The notes under the pieces were generated by a model, which did not search any database, was not told the origin of the DNA, and was given only the letters and a program-made list of their open reading frames with translations. A program made the translations under genes and the position numbers. From assembly GCF_000826525.2 (NCBI RefSeq), contig NZ_LN651330.1, positions 186,001 through 250,000 of the forward strand: a DNA stretch of 64,000 nucleotides, written 5' to 3'. The number at the start of each line of letters is the position of its first letter. Position 1 is the stretch's first letter. This DNA is from Mobilicoccus massiliensis. GTDB taxonomy: Bacteria; Actinomycetota; Actinomycetes; Actinomycetales; Dermatophilaceae. Positions 1-8,754 of the stretch are shown one piece after another.

Positions 1-660
1 CGGCAGCGCCTGGCCCTTCGCGGGCTCGGCCATGGGGTTTGCGTCGTACGCCTGACCTTGCTTGGTGTAAACCTTGGCGCCGTACCAGCTGAGGTTGGTG
101 TACGTGGTCGAGCCGACGTTGGTCACCTTGACGTGGGCAGACACGAACTTGTTGCCCTCCGCAGGCTTGATGAGCCCGTTGTCGGACTTGACGTCGTCCT
201 GCACCTTGTCGACGGTGAGGGAGGCATTCCCCTGGCCCTTGAAGTCGTCGATGACGATGGCCTTCCCGAGCTTCACCTCCTTGTCGGAGGCAGCCTCTTC
301 GCCGCTCCTGACCTGGGCGGTATCGGCCGCGTCGCCGCCCTTACCAGCCGAGTTCTCCGAGGATCCGTCGAGAGAGCTGGCGGCGACGATAGCGAGGATC
401 ATCCAGATGATTCCCACGAGTGCGGCCAGCGACGACAGGATCAGTCCGGCCATCGCGGACCCGAAGTTCGTGGCGCGCCCGGCGCGAGCGCGAAACAGGC
501 CGGCGATCGAGAGGCCGAGACCGATCAGCGCCAGGGGAATCGCCGTCACCCCGACGACCGGCATGAGCGCCATCACCAGCGAGATGATGCCGAGGACGAG
601 CCCCGCCGTGCCGAGCCCGTTCTGCGGGGGTGCGAGGTGCGTGCCGCTGCTGGTGGCCAT
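1..660 (-). CDS. DUF4190/DUF4352-type membrane protein, C-terminus cut by window edge
   Basis: The reading frame begins at ATG 660 on the minus strand, behind a GAAGGGA ribosome site, and stays open to base 1, so about 220 residues are visible and the C-terminus is missing. Residues 12-90 hold a Gly/Leu-rich DUF4190-like block of two or three membrane segments (AGLVLGIISLVMALMP and similar). After an acidic linker, residues 130-220 look like an extracellular DUF4352 Ig-like domain (TVDKVQDDV, NKFVSAHVKVTNVG). Proteins of this build are membrane-anchored with an exposed beta-sandwich; their role is not known. It is divergent from the glycosylation operon. Family calls are by eye. Confidence 0.75.
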   Translation of the reverse strand, partial: MATSSGTHLAPPQNGLGTAGLVLGIISLVMALMPVVGVTAIPLALIGLGLSIAGLFRARAGRATNFGSAMAGLILSSLAALVGIIWMILAIVAASSLDGSSENSAGKGGDAADTAQVRSGEEAASDKEVKLGKAIVIDDFKGQGNASLTVDKVQDDVKSDNGLIKPAEGNKFVSAHVKVTNVGSTTYTNLSWYGAKVYTKQGQAYDANPMAEPAKGQALP

Positions 661-868
661 GATGTGGTCCCTTCGTCCTGATCTGGCTGCGGTGATCCCT
701 CGCATCATTCCCTATCGCGGGCGGCGAGATCCGACGGAGAGTCGCGGTTGTTCCTGAGGTCTGCGGTGACGTAGCGGATGGGTGCAAGAAGGTGAGGATC
801 TTCTCCATCCGGAGAGGGGCACGTGCAGGCCATGGGCCGTACGCGGATCACTTGGTTTTGGTGGCCAG

Positions 869-896
869 CTCACGCATGGACGCCCAGCGTCGATAG
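869..896 (+). promoter_or_regulatory. FliA-type (sigma-28-like) promoter of the glycosylation operon
   Basis: CTCA at 869-872, a 16-base spacer, then GTCGATAG at 889-896. This matches the TAAA-N15-GCCGATAA family of flagellar promoters in its -10 element and the five other copies in this window in its TCA -35 element. The predicted start near 903 leaves about 55 bases of leader before ATG 958. The match to fliC and flgK promoters implies that the FkbM and glycosyltransferase genes are expressed with flagella. Inferred from sequence only. Confidence 0.55.
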
Positions 897-957
897 GAGG
901 CAGAGCGGGGCCAAGCGAACACCCCACAGCGGGGCCGTAGCGACGAGGAGGACATGG

Positions 958-1854
958 ATGGCAGAGCACAGCGCCGTCTACGTCGGCGAGGGGCGGCTGC
1001 TCGTCACGACCGCATGGGGGTTCCACCTTTACTGCCCATCGCGAGAAATGAGCATCGTGCCGCAGCTCGTGGCGAGCGGTAAATTCGAGCGCGAACTGGC
1101 TGATTTCCTCATTTCGAGCATCTTGCCAGGGGACGTCGTTGTAGATATCGGCGCCAATATCGGAGTCTTTACGACGATGCTCGGCCACCTCGTGGGTGAC
1201 AAAGGAAGGGTCTTCGCGTTCGAGCCGGTCTCTGCCAACTTCGACTTCTTGCGTGACAATGTCGAATCGAACTGGTTGGGGCCGAGGGTCTCGCTGCACC
1301 AGTGCGCGATCGGCGATAGTAATGAGTTGGAGTACATCAAGAGCCACCCATGCTGGGGAGGGCTGGCTTCGGTCGGTTCGGTCGGCACCTCGCAAATGAC
1401 AACGGGCGTCTCAGGCCGCGGATCTTATATCGAGCAGACGCAGGTGTTCAGGTTGGACGACATACTCGAAGGCGACGGGGAGTTGGCGCTTGTCAAGATC
1501 GATGTTGAGGGACACGAGCTCCGTGTTTTTCGAGGAATGTCCCAATTGCTGGCGGATCGCCGTATTCGAGCGGTTGTGTTCGAGTGCATCGCCTCTCGCA
1601 TGGGCGACGACTGGCGGCCATTCGTTTCCCTGCTGGCCGAGTTGGCCAAGGATGGTTGGACGTTCAGCATTCTGCGGGGCGAAAGGCAAGGGGAATCGGT
1701 ATCCGTGGAGGACGTTGCAGCCCACGGGCATTTGTATCACGTGCTCATGCGTCGACCGGGTGAAGCCGAACATTCTGCCCTGCAACCTTCGTTGGACCCC
1801 TTGGTGGTCGGGCCTGACGACCCGCTGCTCCTGAAGATCGAAGGTGCCGATTGA
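958..1854 (+). CDS. FkbM family SAM-dependent methyltransferase
   Basis: A 298-residue class I methyltransferase. The SAM-binding motif I is clear (VVDIGANIGVFTT, about residues 62-74), followed by the acidic motif FAFEPVSANF and the FkbM hallmark VKIDVEGHELRVFRGM near residue 180. FkbM enzymes O-methylate sugars or other hydroxyl groups. ATG 958 was chosen over upstream in-frame starts because a GAGGAG site lies seven bases before it and the domain starts soon after. The stop overlaps the next start by four bases. The base composition is less GC-rich than the flagellar genes. Likely substrate is a glycan added to flagellin; that is inference from position and the shared promoter type. Confidence 0.85.
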   Translation: MAEHSAVYVGEGRLLVTTAWGFHLYCPSREMSIVPQLVASGKFERELADFLISSILPGDVVVDIGANIGVFTTMLGHLVGDKGRVFAFEPVSANFDFLRDNVESNWLGPRVSLHQCAIGDSNELEYIKSHPCWGGLASVGSVGTSQMTTGVSGRGSYIEQTQVFRLDDILEGDGELALVKIDVEGHELRVFRGMSQLLADRRIRAVVFECIASRMGDDWRPFVSLLAELAKDGWTFSILRGERQGESVSVEDVAAHGHLYHVLMRRPGEAEHSALQPSLDPLVVGPDDPLLLKIEGAD

Positions 1855-2573
1855 GTACGCCTCAGATTCTCCACTTCGTGTGGATCGGCGATAATTCCAA
1901 GCGCCCCGATGGGTGTATCGAGTCCTGGCGTAAGCTGAATCCGGGCTATGAAATTCGCGTGTGGGGCAACGATGATCTGGCTTCGCGAAGCTGGGTGAAT
2001 GCTGCACATATGCGTCAAATGAGTCGGTACGAGTTGTGTGGAGTGGCCGACCTCATGCGGTATGAACTGTTGTATGAGTTCGGGGGTATCGCGCTGGATG
2101 CGGACTCCATGTGCGTCCGCCCCCTCGAGCCCTGGCTTCTCGAGCCGGACGATTTCACATGCTGGAGTAACGAGATCCACCTGCCGGGGCTACTGGCTAA
2201 CGGGGTGATGGGTGCAGCGCCCCGCTCCCCCTACATTGCGGCCATTATGATGCGCATAAAAGACGCGCCTTCCGTGACGTTTGATCGTGCATGGAAGACC
2301 ACGGGTCCGGTGGTGACGACGAATGTGTGGCGGGAGTTTGCGTACCCTCTGACCGTCTACCCATCTCACTACTTCCTTCCGGATTTTCACTCCGGTGAGT
2401 CGTATGCTGGGCGCGGCCCCATTTTCGCTCGGCAGTTCTACGGATCGACCTACAACGGGCTCCGTTCGGGTTCGCACGACGAATATGATCGCATCAGCGC
2501 GCTCGTGTTGGAGGATGTCGTCGGGGCGGCCCGCGCGGTCGCTGGTTCCGTGACAGAAGCCCCGGGCTCATGA
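1851..2573 (+). CDS. Glycosyltransferase family 32-like (DXD sugar transferase)
   Basis: A 240-residue protein starting at TTG 1851, translationally coupled to the FkbM gene (TTGA overlap). The N-terminus PQILHFVWIGDN and the central LYEFGGIALDADSMC are the two hallmarks of the Gly_transf_sug/OCH1-like fold; DAD is the metal-binding DXD motif that holds a nucleotide sugar. The length suits a stand-alone bacterial GT32-type enzyme, with no signal peptide or membrane segment, so it is probably cytoplasmic. Flagellins are glycosylated in the cytoplasm in many bacteria, consistent with its place upstream of fliC. The acceptor and sugar cannot be told from sequence. Confidence 0.8.
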   Translation: MSTPQILHFVWIGDNSKRPDGCIESWRKLNPGYEIRVWGNDDLASRSWVNAAHMRQMSRYELCGVADLMRYELLYEFGGIALDADSMCVRPLEPWLLEPDDFTCWSNEIHLPGLLANGVMGAAPRSPYIAAIMMRIKDAPSVTFDRAWKTTGPVVTTNVWREFAYPLTVYPSHYFLPDFHSGESYAGRGPIFARQFYGSTYNGLRSGSHDEYDRISALVLEDVVGAARAVAGSVTEAPGS

Positions 2574-2600
2574 GCTCTCGGGGGTAGCCGATGAGAGGGC

Positions 2601-3893
2601 ATGGAGACTCCTCTGCTTGCAGCCGCCCTCATCGTCAAGGATGAGGAAGCCAACCTCCCAGGCTGCTTGGATTCACTACGGGCCCTCGGTGATCTCATGT
2701 CGGAGATCTGTGTCTACGACACCGGCTCGACGGATCGCACCATCGAGGTCGCGGAGGCTGCCGGTGCCCGCGTCGAGCGCGGCTACTGGGATGATGATTT
2801 TGCTCGCGCGAGGAACGCGGCATCCGCCATGTGTGCGTCCAAGTGGGTTTTAACACTCGATGCTGATGAACGCATCGTCGTGCTCGACCCGGTGAGATTC
2901 AAATCGGCCTTGCGATCGGCACTTACAGCGGAGTTGTATGGCGCGGACGCGTTGCTAGTGGCGGTCGCGGACGTGCGCGGAGGGGTGGAGTTGCAAGCCC
3001 ACGAATCGATTCGTCTGCATCGTCCGGGCCGCTGCCGTTGGCGCGGTCGCGTTCATGAGACCATCGTGAGTCTGCGAAGCCCTGAGCGGCCCGTCGCTGC
3101 CGACCTTCCACGCTCGGTTGTTTACATCGATCATCACGGTTACGGAGATCAAGCCAAGAACCCGTTGCGGTTCGACCGCAATCTGAAACTTGCAGACGCC
3201 GCGGTGCGCGACCTGCAGTCGACGGAAGATCTCCCAGCATATGTCCAGGCACTCGTGGACCGAGCCCGTACCAAGCGGGCCCTGGGCGACGTGGGCGGCG
3301 CGCTGAGCGACCTGCGAGCTGCTTGGCTGCAGCCCGTATCTACCAGCTACCGTGCCTTTGGTGGAGAACTGCTGGTCGAGACGCTGATTCAGGTGGGGCA
3401 GTTCTCGGACGCGGAGGCAGTCCTTAGGCAACTACGGTCGGAAGGCGTCTCGCGGGCCGGCTATTGCGACTGGCTGGAGGCGACCATGGCCACCGCGTTG
3501 GGTGACACCAGCCGAGCACTCTGCCTGCTCCGCGGTGTCGGAGTGATCGCTAGCTCTCTTGGGGTCGTTGTTGGCCCGCGTATTCTGTTGGAAGACCTGA
3601 TGTGGGCGGCCATCGCAGAAGGCCAAAACTTAGAAGCCGCATCATCGCTGGTCAACCTGATGGCTGCGCAGGGGGTAATACGTCGAAAATTCGGCGACCT
3701 GCTTCTGAATCTGGCATCGGACGTGCCGACCGATGGATTGATCGACGTGCTTCTCGAGCATGACCGCGGCCACATCCCTGAGCTGGCGGCAGAACTGGAG
3801 CTCAGTCGGGCACCCGGCCCTGAGATCGCAGCCGCTCTGAGGAGAAGATCCCCGGCCAAATCGCCTGCGGTGCAGGCATGCTCGCGTCGCTGA
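2601..3893 (+). CDS. Family 2 glycosyltransferase with C-terminal TPR-like helical region
   Basis: A 430-residue protein. Residues 5-110 form a GT-A domain: LIVKDEEANLPGCLDSL start, VYDTGSTDRT for the nucleotide, and TLDADERI as the DXD motif. The enzymes closest in style (SunS/WaaE-like family 2) act on proteins or core sugars. From about residue 200 the protein is a run of Ala/Leu-rich helices resembling tetratricopeptide repeats (RTKRALGDVGGALSDLRAAW), which in protein glycosyltransferases often bind the acceptor. It follows the GT32 gene by 27 bases and ends 182 bases before flagellin. A role as flagellin glycosyltransferase is inference; the family call is firm. Confidence 0.82.
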   Translation: METPLLAAALIVKDEEANLPGCLDSLRALGDLMSEICVYDTGSTDRTIEVAEAAGARVERGYWDDDFARARNAASAMCASKWVLTLDADERIVVLDPVRFKSALRSALTAELYGADALLVAVADVRGGVELQAHESIRLHRPGRCRWRGRVHETIVSLRSPERPVAADLPRSVVYIDHHGYGDQAKNPLRFDRNLKLADAAVRDLQSTEDLPAYVQALVDRARTKRALGDVGGALSDLRAAWLQPVSTSYRAFGGELLVETLIQVGQFSDAEAVLRQLRSEGVSRAGYCDWLEATMATALGDTSRALCLLRGVGVIASSLGVVVGPRILLEDLMWAAIAEGQNLEAASSLVNLMAAQGVIRRKFGDLLLNLASDVPTDGLIDVLLEHDRGHIPELAAELELSRAPGPEIAAALRRRSPAKSPAVQACSRR

Positions 3894-3914
3894 AGATAAT
3901 TCTGGACGAACACC

Positions 3915-3941
3915 TTCAGGTGGTGGTTGATCGTCCGATGG
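3915..3941 (+). promoter_or_regulatory. FliA-type promoter of fliC
   Basis: TTCA at 3915-3918, 15-base spacer, TCCGATGG at 3934-3941. The spacing equals that of the classical sigma-28 promoter and the -10 shares CCGAT. It predicts a leader of about 125 bases before flagellin, long enough for control of translation; several GGA triplets occur in it, including at the ribosome site, but no CsrA gene is in the window to tie them to. Confidence 0.6.
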
Positions 3942-4075
3942 GTTGGGTGTCGGGCACCGGTTGACCCGGCATCACGCCGGGGCAATTCGCCTCGACTGGC
4001 GTCATCCAAACGGGTGGCGCCTCGGGATCGCCAAGGAAGGCGACCCGGACCCCACATCCACGAAGGAGCATCATC

Positions 4076-4945
4076 ATGGGTCTTCAGATCAACACCAACG
4101 TCGCCGCACTCAACTCCTACCGCAACCTCACGGGCACGCAGGGTTCGATGCAGACCTCGCTGGAGCGCCTGAGCTCCGGCCTGCGCATCAACCGCGCTGC
4201 GGACGACGCTGCTGGTCTGGCCATCTCCGAAAAGCTGCGCAGTCAGGTCAACGGGCTGAACCAGGCGCAGGCCAATGCGCAGGATGGCGTCTCGCTCATC
4301 CAGACCGCTGAAGGAGCGATGAACGAGTCGCACTCCATCCTGCAGCGCATGCGTACCCTCACCGTGCAGGCTGCCAACGGCACCAACACGGCAGAGGACC
4401 GCGGGGCCATTCAGAAGGAGCTCAACTCCCTGACCAAGGAACTCAACGGCATCGCCGACCGTACGGAGTTCAACGGCTCCAAGCTGATCGACGGCAGCTA
4501 CGGCACCACTGGCGTATCGTTCCAGATCGGTGCCAACAAGGGCCAGACGATGGACGTCAAGATCGGCGACATGAGCGCGGGCGCTTCGGGCCTCAACCTC
4601 GCTGCGGGCACGGGTGGCGCCGCGACCTTCAAGATTGACCTTGGGGCGGCCTCGGCTACGGCGACGGACTTCTCGAACGCTCTCGACGCCATCGACACCG
4701 CTATCAAGAGCGTGTCGAGCCAGCGCGCCGACCTCGGTGCTGTCCAGAACCGTCTCGACCACACCATCAAGAACCTCGGTGTGTCGGCGGAGAACCTGGC
4801 CGCCTCGGAGAGCCGCATCCGCGACACCGACATGGCGAAGGAGATGACGAACTTCACCCGTTCGCAGATCCTGCAGCAGGCCGGCACCGCGATGCTCGCC
4901 CAGGCCAACCAGAGCTCGCAGGGTGTCCTGCGTCTCCTCGGCTGA
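4076..4945 (+). CDS. fliC: Flagellin
   Basis: A 289-residue flagellin, short for the family. The N-terminal D0/D1 helices (INTNVAALNSYRNL, LSSGLRINRAADDAAGLAISE) and the C-terminal D1/D0 helices (ASESRIRDTDMAKEM, ILQQAGTAMLAQANQ) are fully conserved, while the variable surface domain is reduced to about residues 150-210. It forms the filament, exported through the flagellar secretion apparatus with FliS as chaperone. ATG 4076 has a strong AAGGAG site. A single flagellin gene is present in this window. A hairpin terminator follows at 4975. Small Ser/Thr-containing surface loops could carry the glycan predicted from the upstream operon. Confidence 0.97.
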   Translation: MGLQINTNVAALNSYRNLTGTQGSMQTSLERLSSGLRINRAADDAAGLAISEKLRSQVNGLNQAQANAQDGVSLIQTAEGAMNESHSILQRMRTLTVQAANGTNTAEDRGAIQKELNSLTKELNGIADRTEFNGSKLIDGSYGTTGVSFQIGANKGQTMDVKIGDMSAGASGLNLAAGTGGAATFKIDLGAASATATDFSNALDAIDTAIKSVSSQRADLGAVQNRLDHTIKNLGVSAENLAASESRIRDTDMAKEMTNFTRSQILQQAGTAMLAQANQSSQGVLRLLG

Positions 4946-4974
4946 CCCGAGCTGATCTGAACAACTGAACAACC

Positions 4975-5017
4975 CTCAGGGGGCATGGGCGATCGCCCGC
5001 GCCCCCTGAGCGGTTTT
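4975..5017 (+). terminator. Rho-independent terminator after fliC
   Basis: A perfect 10-base-pair stem (CTCAGGGGGC at 4975-4984 with its complement at 5001-5010), a 16-base loop that can pair further, and TTTT at 5014-5017. It separates highly expressed fliC from fliD. Confidence 0.85.
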
Positions 5018-5045
5018 CGGTTCATCCACGGAAGGAGAAGACGGC

Positions 5046-6398
5046 ATGCAGATCAGCGGATTGGGCTCAGGCATCGACACTGCCTCGATGGTCCAGCAGC
5101 TCATGAGCGTGGAACGGCTCGCCGGCAAGCAGTACACCGCCGGTAAGACGAGTGCGCAGGCCCTCGTCAACGCCTACACGAGTCTCAACGGCAAGATGAA
5201 GGCGGTGGCGGACGCCGCCGCCAAGTTCGTCCCGACCTCGGTCATCGACAAGCCAGTGTGGAACAGCGTCGCGGCGACGAGCAGCAACACCGACATCGCC
5301 AAGGTCACCGCCGGTGACAAGGCACAGGCCGGAACCCTGACGTTCTCGGTCAAGAGCCTTGCTCAGGCGGGCACCGTGCTCGGCGACAAGTCGTTCGCCG
5401 CCACCGATGTCGTCAACGGTGGCGCGGCCTTCGACTTCAACGTCGAGGTCGCGGGCAAGACGACGAACATCAAGGTCGGCCCCGATGCCAAGCTCGTCGA
5501 TGTCGTCGCTGCCATCAACCAGCAGGGCGGCACCGACGTCAAGGCCACGATGGTGCAGGTCGCGACGGGCACCTACAAGCTGCAGGTCACCTCGGCCAGC
5601 ACGGGTGCGCAGAGCAACGTCAACGTCACCAACGGGACCACGCCGCCGGTCGTCGCCGACGTGCTCGGCAACTTCGCCACCGTCGCCAAGGGGCAGGACA
5701 CCGTCCTGCACATCGGTGACCCGGCCTCCGGCTACGAGGTCACGTCGTCCACCAGGGACTTCAAAGACCTACTGCCGGGTGTGACGATCAGCCCGGTCAA
5801 GGCCGACCCCGCCACGCAGGTCACGGTGGATCTCAAGAGCGACGTCGACGGCATGTCGACCAAGATCGAGGAGCTCGTCAAGGCCGCGAACGAGGCCTTG
5901 TCGAACATCAAGATCAACAGCGGCTACAACAAGGACAAGCCAGAGCTGTCGGGCCCCTTCGTCGGAGACGCCACCACGCGCGACCTGACCAACCGCATTC
6001 GGGAGGCCGTGGTCGGCTCCTCGAGCGCACTCCCCGCGGCCGCAGGCATCTCCATCGACAAGGCCGGCACGATCACGTTCGACAAGGCGAAGTTCGCCGA
6101 GGCGTACGCGAAGGACCCGGTCGTCGCGCAGAAAAGCGTCGACGCCTTTGCGAGCAAGCTCGGCGAGGTGAGCAAGCAGGCGACCGACACCGACAAGGGC
6201 CTCATCACCCTGCAGATCAACAGCCAGAACGCCCTGATCAAGGACTACTCGGCTCAGATCACCCGGTTCAACGACCGAATGGATCTGCGGCAGCAGACCC
6301 TCACCGCGCAGTTCCAGGCCATGGAGTCGATGCTCGGCAAGCTCCAATCGCAGGGCTCCTGGTTGCAGAGTCAGCTCGCCACGCTCCCGACCGGCTGA
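5046..6398 (+). CDS. fliD: Flagellar filament cap protein (hook-associated protein 2)
   Basis: A 450-residue FliD. The N-terminus (ISGLGSGIDTASMVQQLMSVE) is the conserved FliD N-terminal domain that meets the filament tip; the C-terminal coiled-coil part runs from about residue 370 to the end (TLQINSQNALIKDYSAQITRF, LTAQFQAMESMLGKLQSQ). It caps the growing filament and folds flagellin subunits into place. ATG 5046 has a GGAAGGAG site. No clear FliA-type promoter of its own was found between the fliC terminator and this gene, so it may depend on readthrough. fliS follows after 26 bases. Confidence 0.95.
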   Translation: MQISGLGSGIDTASMVQQLMSVERLAGKQYTAGKTSAQALVNAYTSLNGKMKAVADAAAKFVPTSVIDKPVWNSVAATSSNTDIAKVTAGDKAQAGTLTFSVKSLAQAGTVLGDKSFAATDVVNGGAAFDFNVEVAGKTTNIKVGPDAKLVDVVAAINQQGGTDVKATMVQVATGTYKLQVTSASTGAQSNVNVTNGTTPPVVADVLGNFATVAKGQDTVLHIGDPASGYEVTSSTRDFKDLLPGVTISPVKADPATQVTVDLKSDVDGMSTKIEELVKAANEALSNIKINSGYNKDKPELSGPFVGDATTRDLTNRIREAVVGSSSALPAAAGISIDKAGTITFDKAKFAEAYAKDPVVAQKSVDAFASKLGEVSKQATDTDKGLITLQINSQNALIKDYSAQITRFNDRMDLRQQTLTAQFQAMESMLGKLQSQGSWLQSQLATLPTG

Positions 6399-6424
6399 CC
6401 GGTCACGACGAACAGGACACGCGC

Positions 6425-6811
6425 ATGACCACCCAGTCCCACCTCCGCAACCAGTACGCCCGCGAGGCCGTCACCACCGCATCGCCCGCCAAGCTCGTGA
6501 CGATGCTGTACGACCGGCTGCTCAAGGACCTCAAGGATGCGGAGGCGGGCCTGGGGGAACGTGACATCCAGGGCGTGCACAACGCCCTCACCCATGCGCA
6601 GGACATCCTCTGCGAGTTCCACTCCACCCTCGACACCTCGGTGTGGAAGGAGGGGGAGAACCTCAAGCGCCTCTACGAGTGGTCGATCGACATGCTCATG
6701 AACGCCAACATCGAGAAGAACCTCCAGCGCGTCGTCGACGTGCGCGAGGTACTCGAACCTCTCGCCGACGCGTGGCACCAGGTCGCGCGTGTCTCCAACG
6801 GAGAGTCGTGA
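6425..6811 (+). CDS. fliS: Flagellar export chaperone for flagellin
   Basis: A 128-residue FliS of normal length, with the family start (NQYAREAVTTASPAKLVTMLYDRLL) and the four-helix bundle pattern ending in VREVLEPLADAWHQVA. It binds the C-terminal helix of flagellin in the cytoplasm, prevents early polymerisation and delivers it to FlhA. Its stop overlaps the start of the next gene (GTGA), so the two are translationally coupled, as fliS and fliT often are. Confidence 0.95.
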   Translation: MTTQSHLRNQYAREAVTTASPAKLVTMLYDRLLKDLKDAEAGLGERDIQGVHNALTHAQDILCEFHSTLDTSVWKEGENLKRLYEWSIDMLMNANIEKNLQRVVDVREVLEPLADAWHQVARVSNGES

Positions 6812-7113
6812 GCCTCGCCGCCTGGGAGCAGGCCCTCACGCAGATCGAGGACGAGCTCGACGCCCACGAGGAGGCCGTGCGCAGCGGCACCGCAACGGTC
6901 GTTCCCCAGTGGGAGCCGCCGACGGACCTCGGCCCGTTGCCGGCACCGCTTGCCGATCGGGTCACACACCTGACGAGCCGCATTCAACTGCTCTCGACGT
7001 TCGTCCAGTACCAGCTCGCCGCCACCGAGAGCGATCTCGCCCACCTCGAGCGGCAGAACGGCCGACCGAAGAGCTCCAGCGCCATCTCGCTGTATCTCGA
7101 CAGTTCGGTCTGA
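6808..7113 (+). CDS. Small helical protein in the fliT position
   Basis: A 101-residue protein from GTG 6808, coupled to the fliS stop. It is predicted all-helical: a first helix (LAAWEQALTQIEDELDAHEEAV), a Pro-rich turn (PQWEPPTDLGPLPAPLADR), a long second helix (VTHLTSRIQLLSTFVQYQLAATESDLAHLERQ) and a basic/Ser tail. Size, helicity and position after fliS suggest a FliT-like export chaperone for FliD, but sequence identity with FliT is not evident to me. Alternatively it is an actinobacterial flagellar protein without a name. The long upstream in-frame extension overlaps fliS and was rejected. Confidence 0.7.
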   Translation: MSLAAWEQALTQIEDELDAHEEAVRSGTATVVPQWEPPTDLGPLPAPLADRVTHLTSRIQLLSTFVQYQLAATESDLAHLERQNGRPKSSSAISLYLDSSV

Positions 7114-7181
7114 ACACAGACGATTCCGCGCGCCACGGACGGTGCGCGCGCAGGGACCGCCAGACGGCATCGACGACATTC

Positions 7182-7209
7182 TTCAGGTCGCCGGGGCGGT
7201 CTCCGATAG
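7182..7209 (+). promoter_or_regulatory. FliA-type promoter of flgKL
   Basis: TTCA at 7182-7185, 16-base spacer, TCCGATAG at 7202-7209. The TTCAGGT around the -35 is the same seven bases as upstream of fliC. Predicted start near 7216 and about 80 bases of leader to flgK. Confidence 0.6.
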
Positions 7210-7295
7210 GAAGCCAGGCCGTTCGGACACCTGACCCGAACCGCCGACCCGGGCGGCATCGCCCGCCCACGACTCACGGATGAGGAACACCCACC

Positions 7296-8741
7296 ATGGT
7301 TGCAGCGTTCAGCGGATTGCACATCGGCACGTCCGCGATCCATGCCGCCCAGCGCGGCCTGGACGTCACCGGTCAGAACATCGCGAACTCCGCCACGCCC
7401 GGATACGCGCGTCAGCGCGTCGACCTCGAATCCATCGGTGGCCCCGGAGTCCCCGCCTTCTGGTCCAAGTACGACGGCACCGGCGAAGGCGTGCGGGTCA
7501 CCGGCGTCACCCGGATGACCGACCAGTTCCTCGTCGCCCGCGCCAACAACGCGAACGCCGCCCTGGGCAACCTCGAAGAGCTGCAGAAGACCATGGCCGC
7601 CGTCGAGCGCACGGTCAGCGAACCGAGCGACACCGGCCTGCAGAAGAAGCTGCAGCAGATGTGGAACGCCTTCGGCGGCGCCGGCAACAGCCCCGCGGTC
7701 GCCAACGAGGCACCCCGCGCGCTCGCACTCGAGAACACACGCAACGTCGCCGGCCAGCTCAACCAGATGGCCAACTCGATGTCCACGCAGTGGCAGGACA
7801 CCGGCTCGGAGCTCTCGGCCAACATCACCGACATCAACAAGATGGCCGAGGACGTCGCCAAGCTCAACACCGCGATCCGCAACAACGACATCGCCAAGGT
7901 GCCGAGCAACGAACTGCTCGACCAGCGCGACCTGCTCATCTCGCGGATCTCCGAGCTCACCGGCGCCACCGTTCGCCCGGCCGAACTCGACCAGGATTCG
8001 CCGTTCAACAGCCAGGCCGTCGACGTGTACATCGGCGACAAGAAGCTCGTGGACGGCATCAAGGCCAACGAGCTGAAGGTCGCGGACCCCAACGGCGGCG
8101 CCTACCCGGCCGATGGATCGACGCCCGGAAAGGTCCAGGTTGTCTGGGCCGACGGAAGTGACGCGGGCATTCCGTCAGGTCGTGTCGCCGGTCAGCTCAC
8201 GAGCATGAACGAGACGATCCCGTCGTACATGAAGCAGTTCGACGCGATCGCGAGCCAGCTCGCCAAGACCGTCAACGACCAGCAGGAGGCCGGCTACACG
8301 GTCACCGGCGACAAGGGCGCGCCCCTCTTCGTCGCCGAAGGTGGTGGGACGATCACCGCCCGCAACATTCGCGTCGATGCCGCAGCGGTCCCCAACTCGA
8401 TCGCCGTTTCCAAGGGCAACCCGAAGGGCACGCCCCCGTCGCTCGACGGTGAGAACGCCATGGCGATGGCCGCTCACCTGCGCGACGCCGCCGGTCCGGA
8501 CGAGACCTACAAGGCGATGGTCGTCCAGTTGGGTGTGCAGACGCAGTCGGTCAACCGGAACGTCCAGGTCCAGCAGAACGTCGTGCGCAAGGCCGAGGAC
8601 GCGCGCGACAACGTCTCCGGCGTCTCCCTCAACGAGGAGATGACCAACATGATCCAGTTCCAGCACTCGTTCAGCGCCGCGGCGAAGTTCATCGCGACCA
8701 TCGATCAGACGCTGGACACGCTCATCAACATGAAGCGCTGA
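7296..8741 (+). CDS. flgK: Hook-associated protein 1 (hook-filament junction)
   Basis: A 481-residue FlgK. The N-terminus GLHIGTSAIHAAQRGLDVTGQNIANSATPGYARQ-type sequence (residues 6-40) carries the rod/hook/HAP signature with ANSATPGY; the C-terminus VSGVSLNEEMTNMIQFQHSFSAAA-type sequence is the matching helix that packs with it. It forms the first layer of the junction between hook and filament. ATG 7296 has GAGGAA upstream. flgL follows after 13 bases, giving a two-gene operon under its own FliA-type promoter. Confidence 0.96.
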   Translation: MVAAFSGLHIGTSAIHAAQRGLDVTGQNIANSATPGYARQRVDLESIGGPGVPAFWSKYDGTGEGVRVTGVTRMTDQFLVARANNANAALGNLEELQKTMAAVERTVSEPSDTGLQKKLQQMWNAFGGAGNSPAVANEAPRALALENTRNVAGQLNQMANSMSTQWQDTGSELSANITDINKMAEDVAKLNTAIRNNDIAKVPSNELLDQRDLLISRISELTGATVRPAELDQDSPFNSQAVDVYIGDKKLVDGIKANELKVADPNGGAYPADGSTPGKVQVVWADGSDAGIPSGRVAGQLTSMNETIPSYMKQFDAIASQLAKTVNDQQEAGYTVTGDKGAPLFVAEGGGTITARNIRVDAAAVPNSIAVSKGNPKGTPPSLDGENAMAMAAHLRDAAGPDETYKAMVVQLGVQTQSVNRNVQVQQNVVRKAEDARDNVSGVSLNEEMTNMIQFQHSFSAAAKFIATIDQTLDTLINMKR

Positions 8742-8754
8742 CGGGGGTAGCGAC

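Noticed and set aside
3942..4075. Possible CsrA sites (GGA motifs) in the fliC leader
   Set aside because: GGA is frequent in GC-rich leaders and no csrA or fliW gene is in the window; too weak to list.
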